Shown here: one piece after another, positions 34,523 to 44,726 of the stretch | Layout of the letters: each line of letters starts with the position of its first letter | How positions within the stretch are numbered: position 1 is the stretch's first letter | Origin: Oricola thermophila | GTDB lineage: Bacteria; Pseudomonadota; Alphaproteobacteria; Rhizobiales; Rhizobiaceae | Reading direction: 5' to 3' | NCBI RefSeq assembly: GCF_013358405.1 | Contig: NZ_CP054836.1 | Coordinates: 3,100,001-3,164,000 of the forward strand | DNA length: 64,000 nt | Notes under the pieces: model-generated | What the model was told of the DNA's origin: nothing | The model's database searches: none | What the model saw: only the letters and a program-made list of their open reading frames with translations | Made by a program: the position numbers and the translations under genes

Positions 34523-37024
34523 CTATCGCGGTTTCCTGCCGAAGACCCTGGCGTATTCCTCGACGCCACCCCTGGCGAGCGCCTTGGCCTGCCTCACCCA
34601 ATCGTCCCGCTCGATGCGTCCCTTGAACTTCAAATGGTCATCGACCCAGTCGCGCTCGGCTTTCTTCCACTTGGCGACCTGTTCGTACTTGTAGATGCCG
34701 AGCCCGTTCAGGATACCCTCGATCTTCGGCCCGATTCCCGAGATGAGTTTCAAGTCGTCCGGTTTCGCCGGCTTGCGCATGCCCCGCGGACGCGCGTTCT
34801 TTGCAGTCGAACGTTTCGCGCCGCCTTTCGGGGCCGCCATCCCCGCACCGGCAGATGCCTTCGCAGACCTCCGCACGGCAGGCTTCTTCGGGGCCTGACC
34901 CTGTTCCGCCGCATCGAAGGAAATGACCGGCTCCATCGCCGAGAAATACTCGTCCGACAAATGGCAAAGCACAGAATGTCCACTTCCGAAGCGCTTGACC
35001 GGCGGCACCTGCGTCTCGCACAAATTTCCGGGCACCTGCCCCTTGTGGGGACAGCGCGTCTGGAACGGACATCCCGGCGGCGGATTGAGGGCCGAGGGAA
35101 TATCGCCCTCCAGGATAATGGATTTCTTCTTCACCGACGTGTCCGCAATGGGAATCGCCGACAGGAGCGCCTCGGTGTACGGATGGTAGGGCGGCGCGAA
35201 AACCTCGTCGGTGGTGCCCTGCTCCACGATATAGCCGAGATACATGACCACGACGCGATCCGCGATATAGCGCACGACCGAAAGGTCATGGCTGATGAAG
35301 AGCATGGTAGTGCGTGACTCGCGCTGGATATCCATCAGCAATTCCGTCACCGCGGCCTGCACGGAAACATCGAGCGCCGAAACCGGCTCGTCGGCGACGA
35401 CGACCTTGGGACCGCCGGCGAAAGCGCGGGCAACACCGATGCGCTGCTTCTGACCGCCCGACAACTGCCGCGGCATACGGGTCTCGAAGGCGCGTGGCAA
35501 CTTGACGAGGTCGAGAAGCTCCAGCATGCGCTCGCGCCTCTCCTCCTGGCTCGAACCGATATTGAACTTCTCTAGCGTCCTGATGATCTGCGAACCGACG
35601 GAGTGGCTCGGATTGAGCGTGTCGAACGGATTCTGGAAGACCATCTGGATCTGCGACACGAGGTCAGCGCCGCGTCTTTCGACCTCGATTGCCTGGATTT
35701 CCTCGTTGCCGAGCCTGACGGTGCCGCTGGTCGCCGTTTCGAGGCCGAGCAGCACCTTTGCCAGCGTCGACTTTCCGCAACCGGACTCGCCGACCAACGC
35801 GACGGTCTCCGCCTCGCGGGCATTGAAGGTGATCGACTCGTTTGCCTTGACGGTACGCCGCTCGCCGCCGCCGAAAATCGCGTTCGCGGCAACATCGTAA
35901 TACTTCTTCAGGTCTTCGATCTGGAGGATCGGATCACCGGGTTCGACCTGTTCACGCCGCCGCACCCCTTCCGGCGTCTCGTTCCAGTCAAGCTCCGGAA
36001 AACGCTCGCAGCGGCTGGAGTGTCCGGCATGGCCGGGAACCGCCTGCATCGGTATCTCGCGAACATCGCAAACACCCTCCCTGAAATGGTGACAGCGGGG
36101 AGCGAAATTGCATCCCCTGGGGCGCTCGTGCGGCAGGGGAAGCTGACCGGGAATCGCGATCAGCGGGCGTTCGTTCTTGTCGGTGCCCGGCAAGGGAATC
36201 GAGCGAAAGAGACCCTGCGTATAGGGATGGCGCATGCGGTCGAACACGTCCCGGACATCGCCGGTCTCCACCGCCTCTCCCGAATACATAACGGTAATGC
36301 GGTCACAGGTCTCCAGTATCAGGCCCAGGTTGTGGGAGATGAACAGCATCGACATGCCGAACTTCTTGCCGAGATCCTTGACCAGCTGGACGATGCCGGC
36401 CTCGACCGTGACATCGAGGGCAGTGGTCGGTTCGTCGAGCAGGAGCAGTTCCGGATTGGACAGAAGCGCCATGGCGATAACGACGCGCTGCTGCTGACCG
36501 CCCGATATCTGGTGCGGATAGGACCCCATCAGGCGCTCGGGGTCGGGCAAGCGCACTGCCTCGAGCATCTCGACCGAACGCGTCCACGCCTCTTCCTTCG
36601 AAACGCCCTCGTGGATGATCGGAACCTCCATCAACTGGCGCCCGATCTTCATCGCCGGATTGAGGGAGGCCATGGGCTCCTGATAGATCATGGCGATCTT
36701 GGAACCGCGCAGGTCACGCAGCTCGGCATCGCTCATCTCGCCCATGTCGCGACCCTTGAACCTGATCGTGCCGGACTTGATCTTCCCGCGATTCCCCATG
36801 TCGCGCATGATGCCGAGCGCGACCGTGGACTTGCCACAGCCGGACTCGCCGACGATTCCCATCGCCTCGCCGGGCATGACCTTGCAGGAAAAATCCATCA
36901 CGGCCGGTATCTCGCCGGCACGGGTATAGAAGGAGATGTGCAGGTTCTCGATCTCGAGGATCGGTGTCTGCGCGGCACCCTTCGAACCTGTCATTTTCGG
37001 GGCTTCGGTGGTTGCGGTGTTCAT
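34523..37024 (-). CDS. Fused double ATPase of a peptide/nickel-type ABC importer with C-terminal HhH domain
   Basis: This 833-residue protein fuses two oligopeptide-type ABC ATPases. Domain 1 has Walker A 59-67, signature ISGGQ 173-177 and Walker B LLLLDEP near 193-199. Domain 2 has Walker A 412-420, signature LSGGQ 521-525 and Walker B VVVADEP. Each is followed by the Cys-containing oligopeptide-transporter tail (CNFAPRC near 305, CPFQTRCPH near 652). An Ala/Lys/Pro-rich linker (about 705-755) leads to a helix-hairpin-helix domain (DDLKLISGIGPKIEGIL, 756-833), resembling the tail of rhizobial NuoE and DUF4332 proteins. It is the last gene of the minus-strand operon that begins with the binding protein at 41067. 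Confidence 0.93.
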   Translation of the reverse strand: MNTATTEAPKMTGSKGAAQTPILEIENLHISFYTRAGEIPAVMDFSCKVMPGEAMGIVGESGCGKSTVALGIMRDMGNRGKIKSGTIRFKGRDMGEMSDAELRDLRGSKIAMIYQEPMASLNPAMKIGRQLMEVPIIHEGVSKEEAWTRSVEMLEAVRLPDPERLMGSYPHQISGGQQQRVVIAMALLSNPELLLLDEPTTALDVTVEAGIVQLVKDLGKKFGMSMLFISHNLGLILETCDRITVMYSGEAVETGDVRDVFDRMRHPYTQGLFRSIPLPGTDKNERPLIAIPGQLPLPHERPRGCNFAPRCHHFREGVCDVREIPMQAVPGHAGHSSRCERFPELDWNETPEGVRRREQVEPGDPILQIEDLKKYYDVAANAIFGGGERRTVKANESITFNAREAETVALVGESGCGKSTLAKVLLGLETATSGTVRLGNEEIQAIEVERRGADLVSQIQMVFQNPFDTLNPSHSVGSQIIRTLEKFNIGSSQEERRERMLELLDLVKLPRAFETRMPRQLSGGQKQRIGVARAFAGGPKVVVADEPVSALDVSVQAAVTELLMDIQRESRTTMLFISHDLSVVRYIADRVVVMYLGYIVEQGTTDEVFAPPYHPYTEALLSAIPIADTSVKKKSIILEGDIPSALNPPPGCPFQTRCPHKGQVPGNLCETQVPPVKRFGSGHSVLCHLSDEYFSAMEPVISFDAAEQGQAPKKPAVRRSAKASAGAGMAAPKGGAKRSTAKNARPRGMRKPAKPDDLKLISGIGPKIEGILNGLGIYKYEQVAKWKKAERDWVDDHLKFKGRIERDDWVRQAKALARGGVEEYARVFGRKPR

Positions 37025-37034
37025 GTCATTCCCC

Positions 37035-38246
37035 TCAATCCTTCAGCGATTCTTCGCGAAGCGCATCGGCGAGCAGGTTCAGGCCAAGCACGAATGACAT
37101 CAGGGCGACAGCAGGCACGATGGCCGGCCATGGCGTGAGTCGCAGCAGTTGCGACCCGTCCTTGATCGCGGTTCCCCAGTCGGGGCTCTCCGGCGGCATG
37201 CCAAGGCCGAAATAGCCCAGCGTTCCGAGCAATATGGTGGTGTAGCCGATGCGCAGGCAGGCATCGACGATGAGCGGACCGCGTGCATTGGGCAGCACTT
37301 CCCACAACATGATGTACCAAGGGCTTTCACCGCGGGTTTGCGCGGCCGCGACATAGTCGCGCGTCTTGATGTCCATGACGAGACCGCGAACGATGCGGAA
37401 GACACCGGGGCTCGACGCGAAGACCACCGCGACAAAGATGTTGAGCTGTCCCGGCTCGATGGAAATGATCTTGAAAATCGGCAAATCGAACAGCCACGCC
37501 AGCGGCGCCGTCAATCCGTTGCCAAGCCTTGTCACGACGATCTCGTTCGAAACGAGCGAAATCCACACCCATGCGCCGATCACAACGGACAGGATGATCC
37601 CGGTCCACATGATGTTCGGTCTCGACTGGTAGCGCGTGTGAAAAAGCGTGACGAGAAATATGATCGGGAAAACGAAGAACAGGCCGGCCATGGAATAGGG
37701 GATCGGCGTTTCCATGATCCCCGGCGTCACCAGAAGGTAGAAGAGCAGGATCACCGGGAAGGCCAGCACGAGATTGGCCAGGAAGGACAGAACGGAATCG
37801 ATCCGGCCGCCATAGTAACCCGCCGGAAGGCCGAGCGTGATGCCGACCATCAGCGCAAAGGCCGTCGCCGCCGGGGCGATCATGAGCACGATCTGCGACC
37901 CGTACACCATGCGGCTGAAGACATCGCGCGCCAGCTTGTCGCCGCCGAGAAGGAACGGATTTCCGCTGGCGGGGTCTATCGCGCCGGGCGCCGCATTCTT
38001 CATGACCGGCACCACCCCGAGCGGATCGAAAGGTGCAACCATGCCGGCGAAAAGCGCGGTGAACAGCCAGAAGCCGATGAACAGAAGCCCCGCCATGCCG
38101 ATGCCGGAATCATAGAGCTGGCCGTAGAGACCCAGCCGTTCCCGGTTGAACCAGGACAGGCCGCCGACGACGACCAGGGCCGCCCAAACCGGCCAGAAGC
38201 GGACGATCAGTTGCAGGATGATTTCCAGTGCGGAAAGCGTTTCCAT
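37035..38246 (-). CDS. ABC transporter permease, DppC/OppC type
   Basis: This 403-residue inner-membrane permease is longer than the usual 300 residues because of extra N-terminal and mid-sequence segments. The N-terminal OppC-like segment precedes a large first periplasmic loop (NPFLLGGDKLARDVFSRMVYGSQ). The EAA loop (DYVAAAQTRGESPWYIMLWEVLP) is near residue 300. It is 10 bp upstream of the fused ATPase and 21 bp downstream of the DppB-type gene in the same operon. Confidence 0.92.
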   Translation of the reverse strand: METLSALEIILQLIVRFWPVWAALVVVGGLSWFNRERLGLYGQLYDSGIGMAGLLFIGFWLFTALFAGMVAPFDPLGVVPVMKNAAPGAIDPASGNPFLLGGDKLARDVFSRMVYGSQIVLMIAPAATAFALMVGITLGLPAGYYGGRIDSVLSFLANLVLAFPVILLFYLLVTPGIMETPIPYSMAGLFFVFPIIFLVTLFHTRYQSRPNIMWTGIILSVVIGAWVWISLVSNEIVVTRLGNGLTAPLAWLFDLPIFKIISIEPGQLNIFVAVVFASSPGVFRIVRGLVMDIKTRDYVAAAQTRGESPWYIMLWEVLPNARGPLIVDACLRIGYTTILLGTLGYFGLGMPPESPDWGTAIKDGSQLLRLTPWPAIVPAVALMSFVLGLNLLADALREESLKD

Positions 38247-38267
38247 TTGCCTACTCCGTACAGCCGG

Positions 38268-39305
38268 TCACGACACGCGGATGCGCGGGTTGAGAAAGGC
38301 ATAGCCTATGTCTGACAGGAGCTGGGTCAGCAGCACCACGATCACGGATACCAGCGAGCAGGCCAGGAGCAGGTCGATGTCGTTGTTGGATGCGGCCTGT
38401 ACCAGCGTATAGCCGAAGCCCTGGTAGCGGAACATCGATTCCACGATGACCACGCCGGTCAGCAGCCAGGGAAATTGCAGCATGATGACGGTGAACGGGG
38501 CAATCAGCGCATTGCGAAGCGCGTGTTTCACCACCACGGCTCCGAAGGAAAGCCCCTTCAGGCGCGCCGTGCGTATATATTGCGCGGTCATTACCTCGGC
38601 CATGGATGCCCGCGTCATGCGCGCGATATAGCCCATCCCGTAGATCGCCATGGTCATGACCGGCAGCGTGAAATTATAGAATGAAATCCCGTCGCGGGTG
38701 GCAGTGGCGGCAGAACCGTTCAGCCATCCCAGCCAGGACGCGAACACCACCGTGAATATGATGCCGGAGACATATTCCGGCGTCGCCGTCGACGCGATCG
38801 AGGCAACGGAAAGCGTTCGGTCGGTCCTCGATCCCTCGCGCATCCCCGCCAGCACTCCCGTTATCAGGGCGCCCGGCACCATGACCAGCATCACGTAGAA
38901 CATCAGCCAGCCGGTCGCGGCAAGCGCCGGAAACAGCTTGCGGGAAACCGTGGTCTTGAATTTCGTGGAACAGCCGAAATCGCCCTGAATAACCCCGGAA
39001 TAACGCACTTCCGCGGGCTCGTCGCAGTACCGAAACCGCGGAACCGCCTCACCCGTTTCCGGATCGACATTCGGCCTCTTCGGATAGACGCCTAGCCATG
39101 CACCGTAGCGCAGCAGGAAATTGTCACGATAGCCATTCTTGACCAGCCAGCTTTCAATCTGCTCGTCGGTCGCCCGCATGTTTGTCTGGCTGATCGACAA
39201 CTTGCGCAGGTTCGGTTCGAGATTGACGAGGAAGAAGACCACCATCGTCAGGCACAGCATGGTCAAGATCATGGTGCCGAACCGGCGCAATATGAATGAC
39301 AGCAA
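38268..39305 (-). CDS. ABC transporter permease, DppB/OppB type
   Basis: This 345-residue permease has about six membrane helices and the EAA loop YIRTARLKGLSFGAVVVKHAL near residue 245. The first periplasmic loop contains two cysteines (RYCDEP and GDFGCST) 21 residues apart that could be disulfide-linked. It partners the DppC-type permease downstream. The gap of 118 bp to the binding-protein gene holds no evident gene. Confidence 0.92.
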   Translation of the reverse strand: MLSFILRRFGTMILTMLCLTMVVFFLVNLEPNLRKLSISQTNMRATDEQIESWLVKNGYRDNFLLRYGAWLGVYPKRPNVDPETGEAVPRFRYCDEPAEVRYSGVIQGDFGCSTKFKTTVSRKLFPALAATGWLMFYVMLVMVPGALITGVLAGMREGSRTDRTLSVASIASTATPEYVSGIIFTVVFASWLGWLNGSAATATRDGISFYNFTLPVMTMAIYGMGYIARMTRASMAEVMTAQYIRTARLKGLSFGAVVVKHALRNALIAPFTVIMLQFPWLLTGVVIVESMFRYQGFGYTLVQAASNNDIDLLLACSLVSVIVVLLTQLLSDIGYAFLNPRIRVS

Positions 39306-39423
39306 GAACTCACTCCCTGTTCTGTCGTGCCCGCCCCGGCAATTGCCGCCTCCGGCTGTCAGACACGCTGCTGTTGGGCGGACCCGGCGCAGTCACGCCG
39401 GGTCGCCAAGTTCGAATGATGCC

Positions 39424-41067
39424 TCAGGCGTCGAGCCAGACCTTCTCCAGGTCCAGTTCGTAGGTCGGGTGCTGATAGTAGTTCTGCACCTCGGGAACAT
39501 TGAAGTTGAACAGAGACCGCCAGTAGGACTGAACGATGATGCCCGAATCCTGCAGGATCTTCTGGATGTCCTTCATCAGCTCGCGGCGCTTGTCGGCATC
39601 GGCAATGCCCATCGCCTCGTTCAGCTTGGCATCGAATTCCGGATTTGAGTATCCGCACTCGTTCCAGGCCTCGCCGGTACGATAGGCCAGGGCAAGGATC
39701 TGCACGCCGAGCGGACGGTGGTTCCAGTTGGTGGACGAGTAGGGATACTTGGTCCAGTCGTTCCAGAATGTCGAGCCGGGAAGCACGGTCCGCTTCACCT
39801 TGAAGCCGGCCTCGCGAAGCTGCGCGGCAACGGCATCGGTGGTGTTCTTGCGGTAATCGTCGTCGATGGAAATCAACTCGTGCTCGTAATCCATCTGGCC
39901 GGCTTCTTCCATCAGCGCACGAGCACCCTCGATATCGCGTTCCTGCTTCGGCAGTTCCGCATATTCGGGATGGATCGGCGCGACATGGTGGTTCTCGGCC
40001 ACCTGCCCCTGCCCCGCGATGCCTAGCTGCAGGACGACATTGTTGTCGACCGCCTTCTGCAACGCCTGACGAACGCGCTGATCGTCATATGGCGGATTGG
40101 TGACATTGGTGCGCACCACCACCGTGGCGCCAGTCACAGCCTCGTTCTTCACAAGGCCGAGCCCCTCGAAGATATCGACGAAATCGCCGGTCACCTCGTA
40201 GTTCGCATGGACCTCGCCGGACTCGAAGGCAGAGATCTGGGCCGACTGGTCTGTCCCGTAGTCAATGAACTCCACGCCGTCGAGCAGGGCCGTACCGCCC
40301 CACCAGCCGCTTTCGCGGCGCTTGTACTCCGCGCGGTTGCCGACCTCGAAGGACACGAGCTCGAAGGGTCCCGTGCCGATCGGGTTCTGCGCCAGGTCGC
40401 CGGTCTCGGCATAGGAGGGATGCACGAGCAATGCCGGGTAATCCGCCATGCCGGCTATCAGCGTGATGTCAGCCACCGGAAGATTGAGGCGAACGGTGTA
40501 ATCGTCCACCTTCTCGATGGCGCCATCCATCGCCTTTCCGGTCGAGTCATCGATGATGACGGCAAAGCGGGACGCCATGGAATTGCCCTCGACATCCTTC
40601 TCGCACCAGCGCTGGATATTGAAAATCACGTCATCGGCAGTGAAATCGTCGCCGTTGTTCCACGTCACGCCCTTGCGGACGTTGAGTGTGTAAGTCCTGG
40701 CGTCATCCGAGATTTCCCATCCCTCGAGCAGACGCCCCTCGAAGGTAAAGTCGTTCGTGTACTTGACCAGCGGTTCCAGAAACTGGCGTCCGAGATTGCC
40801 CATCTGGGACCAGTCGAATGTCCGGGGATCCTTCAGCTCGCGGACATCCATGGCGATCCGCAGGATGCCGCCGGGTCGGCCTTCCTGGGCCCGGGCCGGC
40901 GAGGGAGCGGCCAACCCGATCATGGAATAGGCGACCGCCGTCGACGCGCCGAATGTGCTCGCGAGGGCGAGGAATTCGCGGCGGTCCATCCTGCCTTCCC
41001 TGGCGGCTTTCGCCATGCCGACAACATGGTCAGGCATGGGTTCGCCGCTGCGTTTGAAAAATGCCAT
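39424..41067 (-). CDS. ABC transporter substrate-binding protein, DppA/OppA family, Tat-type signal
   Basis: This 547-residue binding protein belongs to solute-binding family 5. An unusually long cytoplasmic-side N-terminus precedes a twin-arginine signal ([10 protein letters not shown], about residues 27-36) and a hydrophobic stretch ending SPARAQ, so export folded via Tat is likely. Family motifs include [20 protein letters not shown] and [12 protein letters not shown]. The start at 41067 has GGGAGG at the right distance. It heads the four-gene minus-strand importer operon. The ligand could be a peptide or a different polar solute. Confidence 0.92.
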   Translation of the reverse strand: MAFFKRSGEPMPDHVVGMAKAAREGRMDRREFLALASTFGASTAVAYSMIGLAAPSPARAQEGRPGGILRIAMDVRELKDPRTFDWSQMGNLGRQFLEPLVKYTNDFTFEGRLLEGWEISDDARTYTLNVRKGVTWNNGDDFTADDVIFNIQRWCEKDVEGNSMASRFAVIIDDSTGKAMDGAIEKVDDYTVRLNLPVADITLIAGMADYPALLVHPSYAETGDLAQNPIGTGPFELVSFEVGNRAEYKRRESGWWGGTALLDGVEFIDYGTDQSAQISAFESGEVHANYEVTGDFVDIFEGLGLVKNEAVTGATVVVRTNVTNPPYDDQRVRQALQKAVDNNVVLQLGIAGQGQVAENHHVAPIHPEYAELPKQERDIEGARALMEEAGQMDYEHELISIDDDYRKNTTDAVAAQLREAGFKVKRTVLPGSTFWNDWTKYPYSSTNWNHRPLGVQILALAYRTGEAWNECGYSNPEFDAKLNEAMGIADADKRRELMKDIQKILQDSGIIVQSYWRSLFNFNVPEVQNYYQHPTYELDLEKVWLDA

Positions 41068-41374
41068 CTCAATAACCTCCCTGAGTAGCGCATTCCGTGG
41101 TCCAAGCTTCGGTCATCGCCGTGGCGATGTCAAAAGCGCAGACAGCATGCGCCCGGCCAACGACCGTTTTATTACAGATGCGACATGCACTATCGATTTT
41201 CCGGCAACTTGTAAAATTGCGACATCTTCGATTTCGTGAATTCCCGCGATTAGCGGACGACCGACCATCCGACAGCTCGCAAACAGGACTGGCCAGCGCG
41301 AACGGTTTTCGTGTATGCCGCGCCGGTACCTTTTCCCGCTTCCGCCTTCCGACGGCACAAACCGGACTTCACGC
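41068..41374. promoter_or_regulatory. Divergent upstream region of the importer operon and uppP
   Basis: This 307-bp non-coding stretch must contain promoters for the minus-strand binding protein (GGGAGG close to its start) and for uppP on the plus strand. No precise -35/-10 pair or palindrome stands out. Short open frames here lack codon bias or homology. Confidence 0.45.
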
Positions 41375-42181
41375 ATGGCTGACCAGACAATCGTCGAAGC
41401 GCTTCTTCTCGGCATACTGGAGGGTCTGACCGAGTTCGTTCCCGTATCGTCTACCGCGCACCTTCTGCTGGCCGGCCATTTCCTCGGTTTCGAATCCACC
41501 GGCAAGACCTTCGAGGTCCTGATCCAGCTCGGCGCGATCATGGCAATACTTACGGTCTATTTCATGCGGCTCGTCAGGATGGCGGCCGCGCTGCCGTCAG
41601 ACCGCAAGACACGGCGTTTCGTCGCCGGAGTCCTGCTCGCCTTCCTGCCGGCGGCGGTGATCGGCGCAGGCGCCCACGGTTTCATCAAACAGGTGCTCTT
41701 CGAGACGCCGGTCCTGATCTGTACCGTACTGATCGTCGGCGGCGTGATCCTGCTCTGGATCGACCGACTTCCTCTGAAGCCGCGCTACACCGACATAATG
41801 GACTACCCGCTCGGCCTCTGCTTCAAGATCGGACTCTTCCAGTGCCTCGCGATGATACCCGGAACCTCGCGATCGGGTTCGACAATCGCCGGGGCATTGT
41901 TGATGGGCACCGACAAGCGATCTGCTGCGGAATTCTCCTTCTTCCTTGCCATGCCAACCATGGCCGGAGCCTTCACGCTCGATCTGTACAAGAACCGCGA
42001 TGTACTCACATTCGACGACGCGGTCATCATCGGCGCAGGGTTCGTTACGGCCTTTGCCGCCGGTGCGTTCGTCGTGAAATACCTGCTCGACTACGTGTCA
42101 AAGCACGGTTTCGCACTATTCGCGTGGTGGCGGATCGCCGTCGGCACGGTCGGCCTGATCGGGCTTCTCCTGCTCGGTTAA
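41375..42181 (+). CDS. uppP: Undecaprenyl-diphosphatase UppP (BacA family)
   Basis: UppP dephosphorylates undecaprenyl pyrophosphate to recycle the peptidoglycan lipid carrier; overproduction gives bacitracin resistance. The 268-residue membrane protein has the two catalytic motifs, [19 protein letters not shown] near residues 13-31 and [12 protein letters not shown] near 160-171. About eight helices fit the family. The ATG at 41375 gives the usual N-terminus; an upstream ATG at 41315 adds 20 residues. Confidence 0.96.
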   Translation: MADQTIVEALLLGILEGLTEFVPVSSTAHLLLAGHFLGFESTGKTFEVLIQLGAIMAILTVYFMRLVRMAAALPSDRKTRRFVAGVLLAFLPAAVIGAGAHGFIKQVLFETPVLICTVLIVGGVILLWIDRLPLKPRYTDIMDYPLGLCFKIGLFQCLAMIPGTSRSGSTIAGALLMGTDKRSAAEFSFFLAMPTMAGAFTLDLYKNRDVLTFDDAVIIGAGFVTAFAAGAFVVKYLLDYVSKHGFALFAWWRIAVGTVGLIGLLLLG

Positions 42182-42323
42182 GGAATCGCGTGGCGCATTT
42201 GACTTGCCCGGACCGGGGCCTGAAGCGCGCGCTGCAAAGGAACCCGCATGACGATGCCGCGACCAGACCGGCAGCGGCATCGAGGGAGAATGCTTGGGAG
42301 CTAAAGCGCCGTGGCGGTCACGA

Positions 42324-43322
42324 TCAGACAGTACCGTTCATCTCGGTCGGCACGTTGGGATTGGGAAACTGGCCGGTCTCGCGGAAGCGCCAAAGATAGG
42401 CCGGCAATATCGCATCGACCGTCGTACCGCGAATGCCTATGCCGCCCAGCGTGCGGCCTTCCTGCTCGGCTTCCGGGGAGACCACGTTGTCGCTCTTGAG
42501 CAGCGTGACCTGATCGACCGTCAGCGGCGGTTTCGGCAGAAGGCCGAGAATGCGTCCCTGGAGCCGGGCGGCCCACCACGGGATGTTGACGAAGAACCGC
42601 CTGCGCTGCGTGACTTTCAGCACCTCTTCCATGCACTGGCGGAAGGAAAGCACCTCCGGCCCACCGAGCTCGTAGACGTTTCCTCCGACGAGATCGCCAT
42701 CGACCGCGCGCGCGAATGCCTCTGCGACATCGCCGACATAGACAGGTTGGAACTTCGTCTTTCCGCCGCCGATCAACGGAAGGAACGGAGAGAAGCGTGC
42801 CATGTTCGCAAACTTGTTGAAGAAGTCATCCTCCGGTCCGAAAATCACGGAGGGACGCATGACGATCGCCTTCTCTCCAAGCGTGGACAACACGGCCTCC
42901 TCGGCACACCCCTTGGTACGGGCATACTCGGATTCGCCGTCGGGATCGGCACCCAGCGCCGACATGTGGACCAGCGGAAGATCCGCCTTGGCACAGGCCT
43001 CGGCGACGGCGCGTGCGCCGAATTCCTGCACCGCGGCAAAGCTCTGGCGGCCGCTCTCGTGCAAAATGCCGACCAGGTTGAACACCGCGTCAGCGCCTTC
43101 CACTGCCCGCTCCACGGACCAGCGGTGTCGAAGGTTGGCCTGCACGGCCGCTATCTGCCCGACATCGCCAAGCGGCTGCAGGTGGAAGGCAAGATCCGGG
43201 CGCCGCACGGCAACCCGCACGCGGTAACCGCGCCGCGCAAGCGCGCGAACGACATGGCGTCCGACAAATCCCGAGCCTCCGAATACCGTCACCACCTTGG
43301 GAAGATTGGTTTTCTCGGTCAT
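42324..43322 (-). CDS. NDUFA9-like NAD(P)-binding (atypical SDR) protein
   Basis: This 332-residue protein is an atypical short-chain dehydrogenase of the complex I NDUFA9-like group. It has the Rossmann motif VFGGSGFVGRHVVRAL (about 12-27), LVHMSALGADPDGESEYARTKG (about 115-135) and VMRPSVIFGPED. Alphaproteobacterial members are linked to respiratory complex I assembly or to general oxidoreductase activity. It converges with uppP. Confidence 0.88.
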   Translation of the reverse strand: MTEKTNLPKVVTVFGGSGFVGRHVVRALARRGYRVRVAVRRPDLAFHLQPLGDVGQIAAVQANLRHRWSVERAVEGADAVFNLVGILHESGRQSFAAVQEFGARAVAEACAKADLPLVHMSALGADPDGESEYARTKGCAEEAVLSTLGEKAIVMRPSVIFGPEDDFFNKFANMARFSPFLPLIGGGKTKFQPVYVGDVAEAFARAVDGDLVGGNVYELGGPEVLSFRQCMEEVLKVTQRRRFFVNIPWWAARLQGRILGLLPKPPLTVDQVTLLKSDNVVSPEAEQEGRTLGGIGIRGTTVDAILPAYLWRFRETGQFPNPNVPTEMNGTV

Positions 43323-43485
43323 GGATTTCTCCGGATCTGGCTGCCGTTTCTCTATCGCGCTCCACTACCGTTTTTGGTCGCCGAGGTGAAGGGGAAAATT
43401 GTCATGTGCGGTTTCTTGTCCGCCCTCGCCGGACTTGACCACGCCGGCAACATCGGCAGGCTGGCCCCAAAGCGGGAGTGACTTC

Positions 43486-44487
43486 ATGAAGACCGGCATA
43501 TTCGGCGCGGGGTCGGTCGGCTGCCATGTCGGAGGCATGCTTGCGGCGGCGGGTCTGGATGTCGTGCTCGTCGGACGACCGGCCATGGACCGGCGCCTGA
43601 CGCAAGGCATGTTGCTTACGTGCTTCGACGGATCGGGGCGCCATGTTCCGGCCGAAGACTTCGCGTTTTCGACCGAACCGGCGGCGCTCGCCGATCGCGA
43701 CGTTATATTCGTCTGCGTGAAAAGTGCGGCAACGCGAGAGGCCGGCCGGGAACTGGCGAAGGCGGCGAGACCGGACTCGGTCATCGTGAGCCTGCAGAAC
43801 GGCATCTCGAATGCCGCAGAGCTGGAGGAGGCACTTGCCCCGCGTACCGTGCTGCGCGCCATGGTCGGCTTCAACGTGGCGCAGATCGGAGGCAACAGGT
43901 TTCACCGCGGAACCGAGGGTGAGATCGTCATCGGCGATGGCACCCAAGCAGGCGCGGTCGTGGACATGCTGGCGACTGCGGGGATCGCGGCGAAGACCAC
44001 AAGCGATATCGAGGCCGTGCAATGGGGCAAGCTGCTGCTCAATCTCAACAACGCGGTCAATGCGCTGTCCGGCTTGCCGCTGAAACGGGAACTTTCGATG
44101 CGCGCCTATCGCCAGGTGCTGGCCGCGTCGATGCGGGAGGCGCTGACCGTTCTCAAGACCGCCGGAATCCGTCCCGCTTCCGTCGGCAAGACCGGGCCGG
44201 CGCTGATCACGCGGGTTCTCGACCTTCCCGACTGGCTGTTCGTGCGCCTCGCGGCATCGATGCTGAAGATGGACGAGGAGGCGACATCCTCAATGGCCGA
44301 GGACCTGGCACGCGGACGCATGCCGGAAGTCGACTGGCTGAACGGCGAGATCGTCGCGCTCGGAAAGCAGGTAGGTGTCGCCACGCCCGTCAACGAGCGC
44401 ATCGTGGCGCTGGTCAAGGCCGCCTTCGCGAATGAAGGCCCGCGCAGCTACAGCGGCGCGGAACTGAAAAAGGCGGCGGGAATCTGA
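43486..44487 (+). CDS. 2-dehydropantoate 2-reductase-family protein
   Basis: This 333-residue NADPH-dependent ketopantoate reductase-like protein has an N-terminal Rossmann motif GAGSVGCHVGGMLAAAG (about 7-23), the Lys-containing region FVCVKSAATREAG and a C-terminal helical domain with LLLNLNNAVNALSG (the family N-N-x-x-N pattern). PanE itself (pantothenate synthesis) is possible, but many paralogues exist, so no symbol is given. The start at 43486 has GGGAG upstream. Confidence 0.9.
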   Translation: MKTGIFGAGSVGCHVGGMLAAAGLDVVLVGRPAMDRRLTQGMLLTCFDGSGRHVPAEDFAFSTEPAALADRDVIFVCVKSAATREAGRELAKAARPDSVIVSLQNGISNAAELEEALAPRTVLRAMVGFNVAQIGGNRFHRGTEGEIVIGDGTQAGAVVDMLATAGIAAKTTSDIEAVQWGKLLLNLNNAVNALSGLPLKRELSMRAYRQVLAASMREALTVLKTAGIRPASVGKTGPALITRVLDLPDWLFVRLAASMLKMDEEATSSMAEDLARGRMPEVDWLNGEIVALGKQVGVATPVNERIVALVKAAFANEGPRSYSGAELKKAAGI

Positions 44488-44501
44488 TCCCCGCCGCCTT
44501 T
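44469..44501 (+). terminator. Rho-independent terminator overlapping the end of the reductase gene
   Basis: A perfect 12-bp stem AAAGGCGGCGGG/CCCGCCGCCTTT (44469-44480 and 44490-44501) has a 9-base loop that contains the stop codon at 44485-44487. The trailing T tract is short. The stem is encoded by the last codons of the gene. Confidence 0.75.
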
Positions 44502-44640
44502 CCGGTTGCCACCGGCACCACCGCGACCAATGCTCCGCCTCAGGCGGCCGTGGCCCGACCTCCGGCTTTTATCAACCGGACAAATTTCATCCGATTACAT
44601 ATTGCAATCACGACACATTCGGGCTTTGCTCAATGCTTCC

Positions 44641-44689
44641 GCACTTCGAGACGAAGTGCCGTTCCCTGTTCCAAAGCATTTGGAACAGG
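44641..44689 (+). promoter_or_regulatory. Structured dppA leader with two adjacent perfect inverted repeats
   Basis: The first repeat is GCACTTCG-aga-CGAAGTGC (44641-44659). The second is CCTGTTCCAAA-gca-TTTGGAACAGG (44665-44689, 11-bp arms). Both lie within the 239-bp gap before dppA, 38-86 bp upstream of its ATG. They may be leader hairpins or operators; a promoter was not assigned. Confidence 0.65.
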
Positions 44690-44726
44690 CTTCCTGCACG
44701 TTGAAGCATTGCAAATGGGAGCAATC

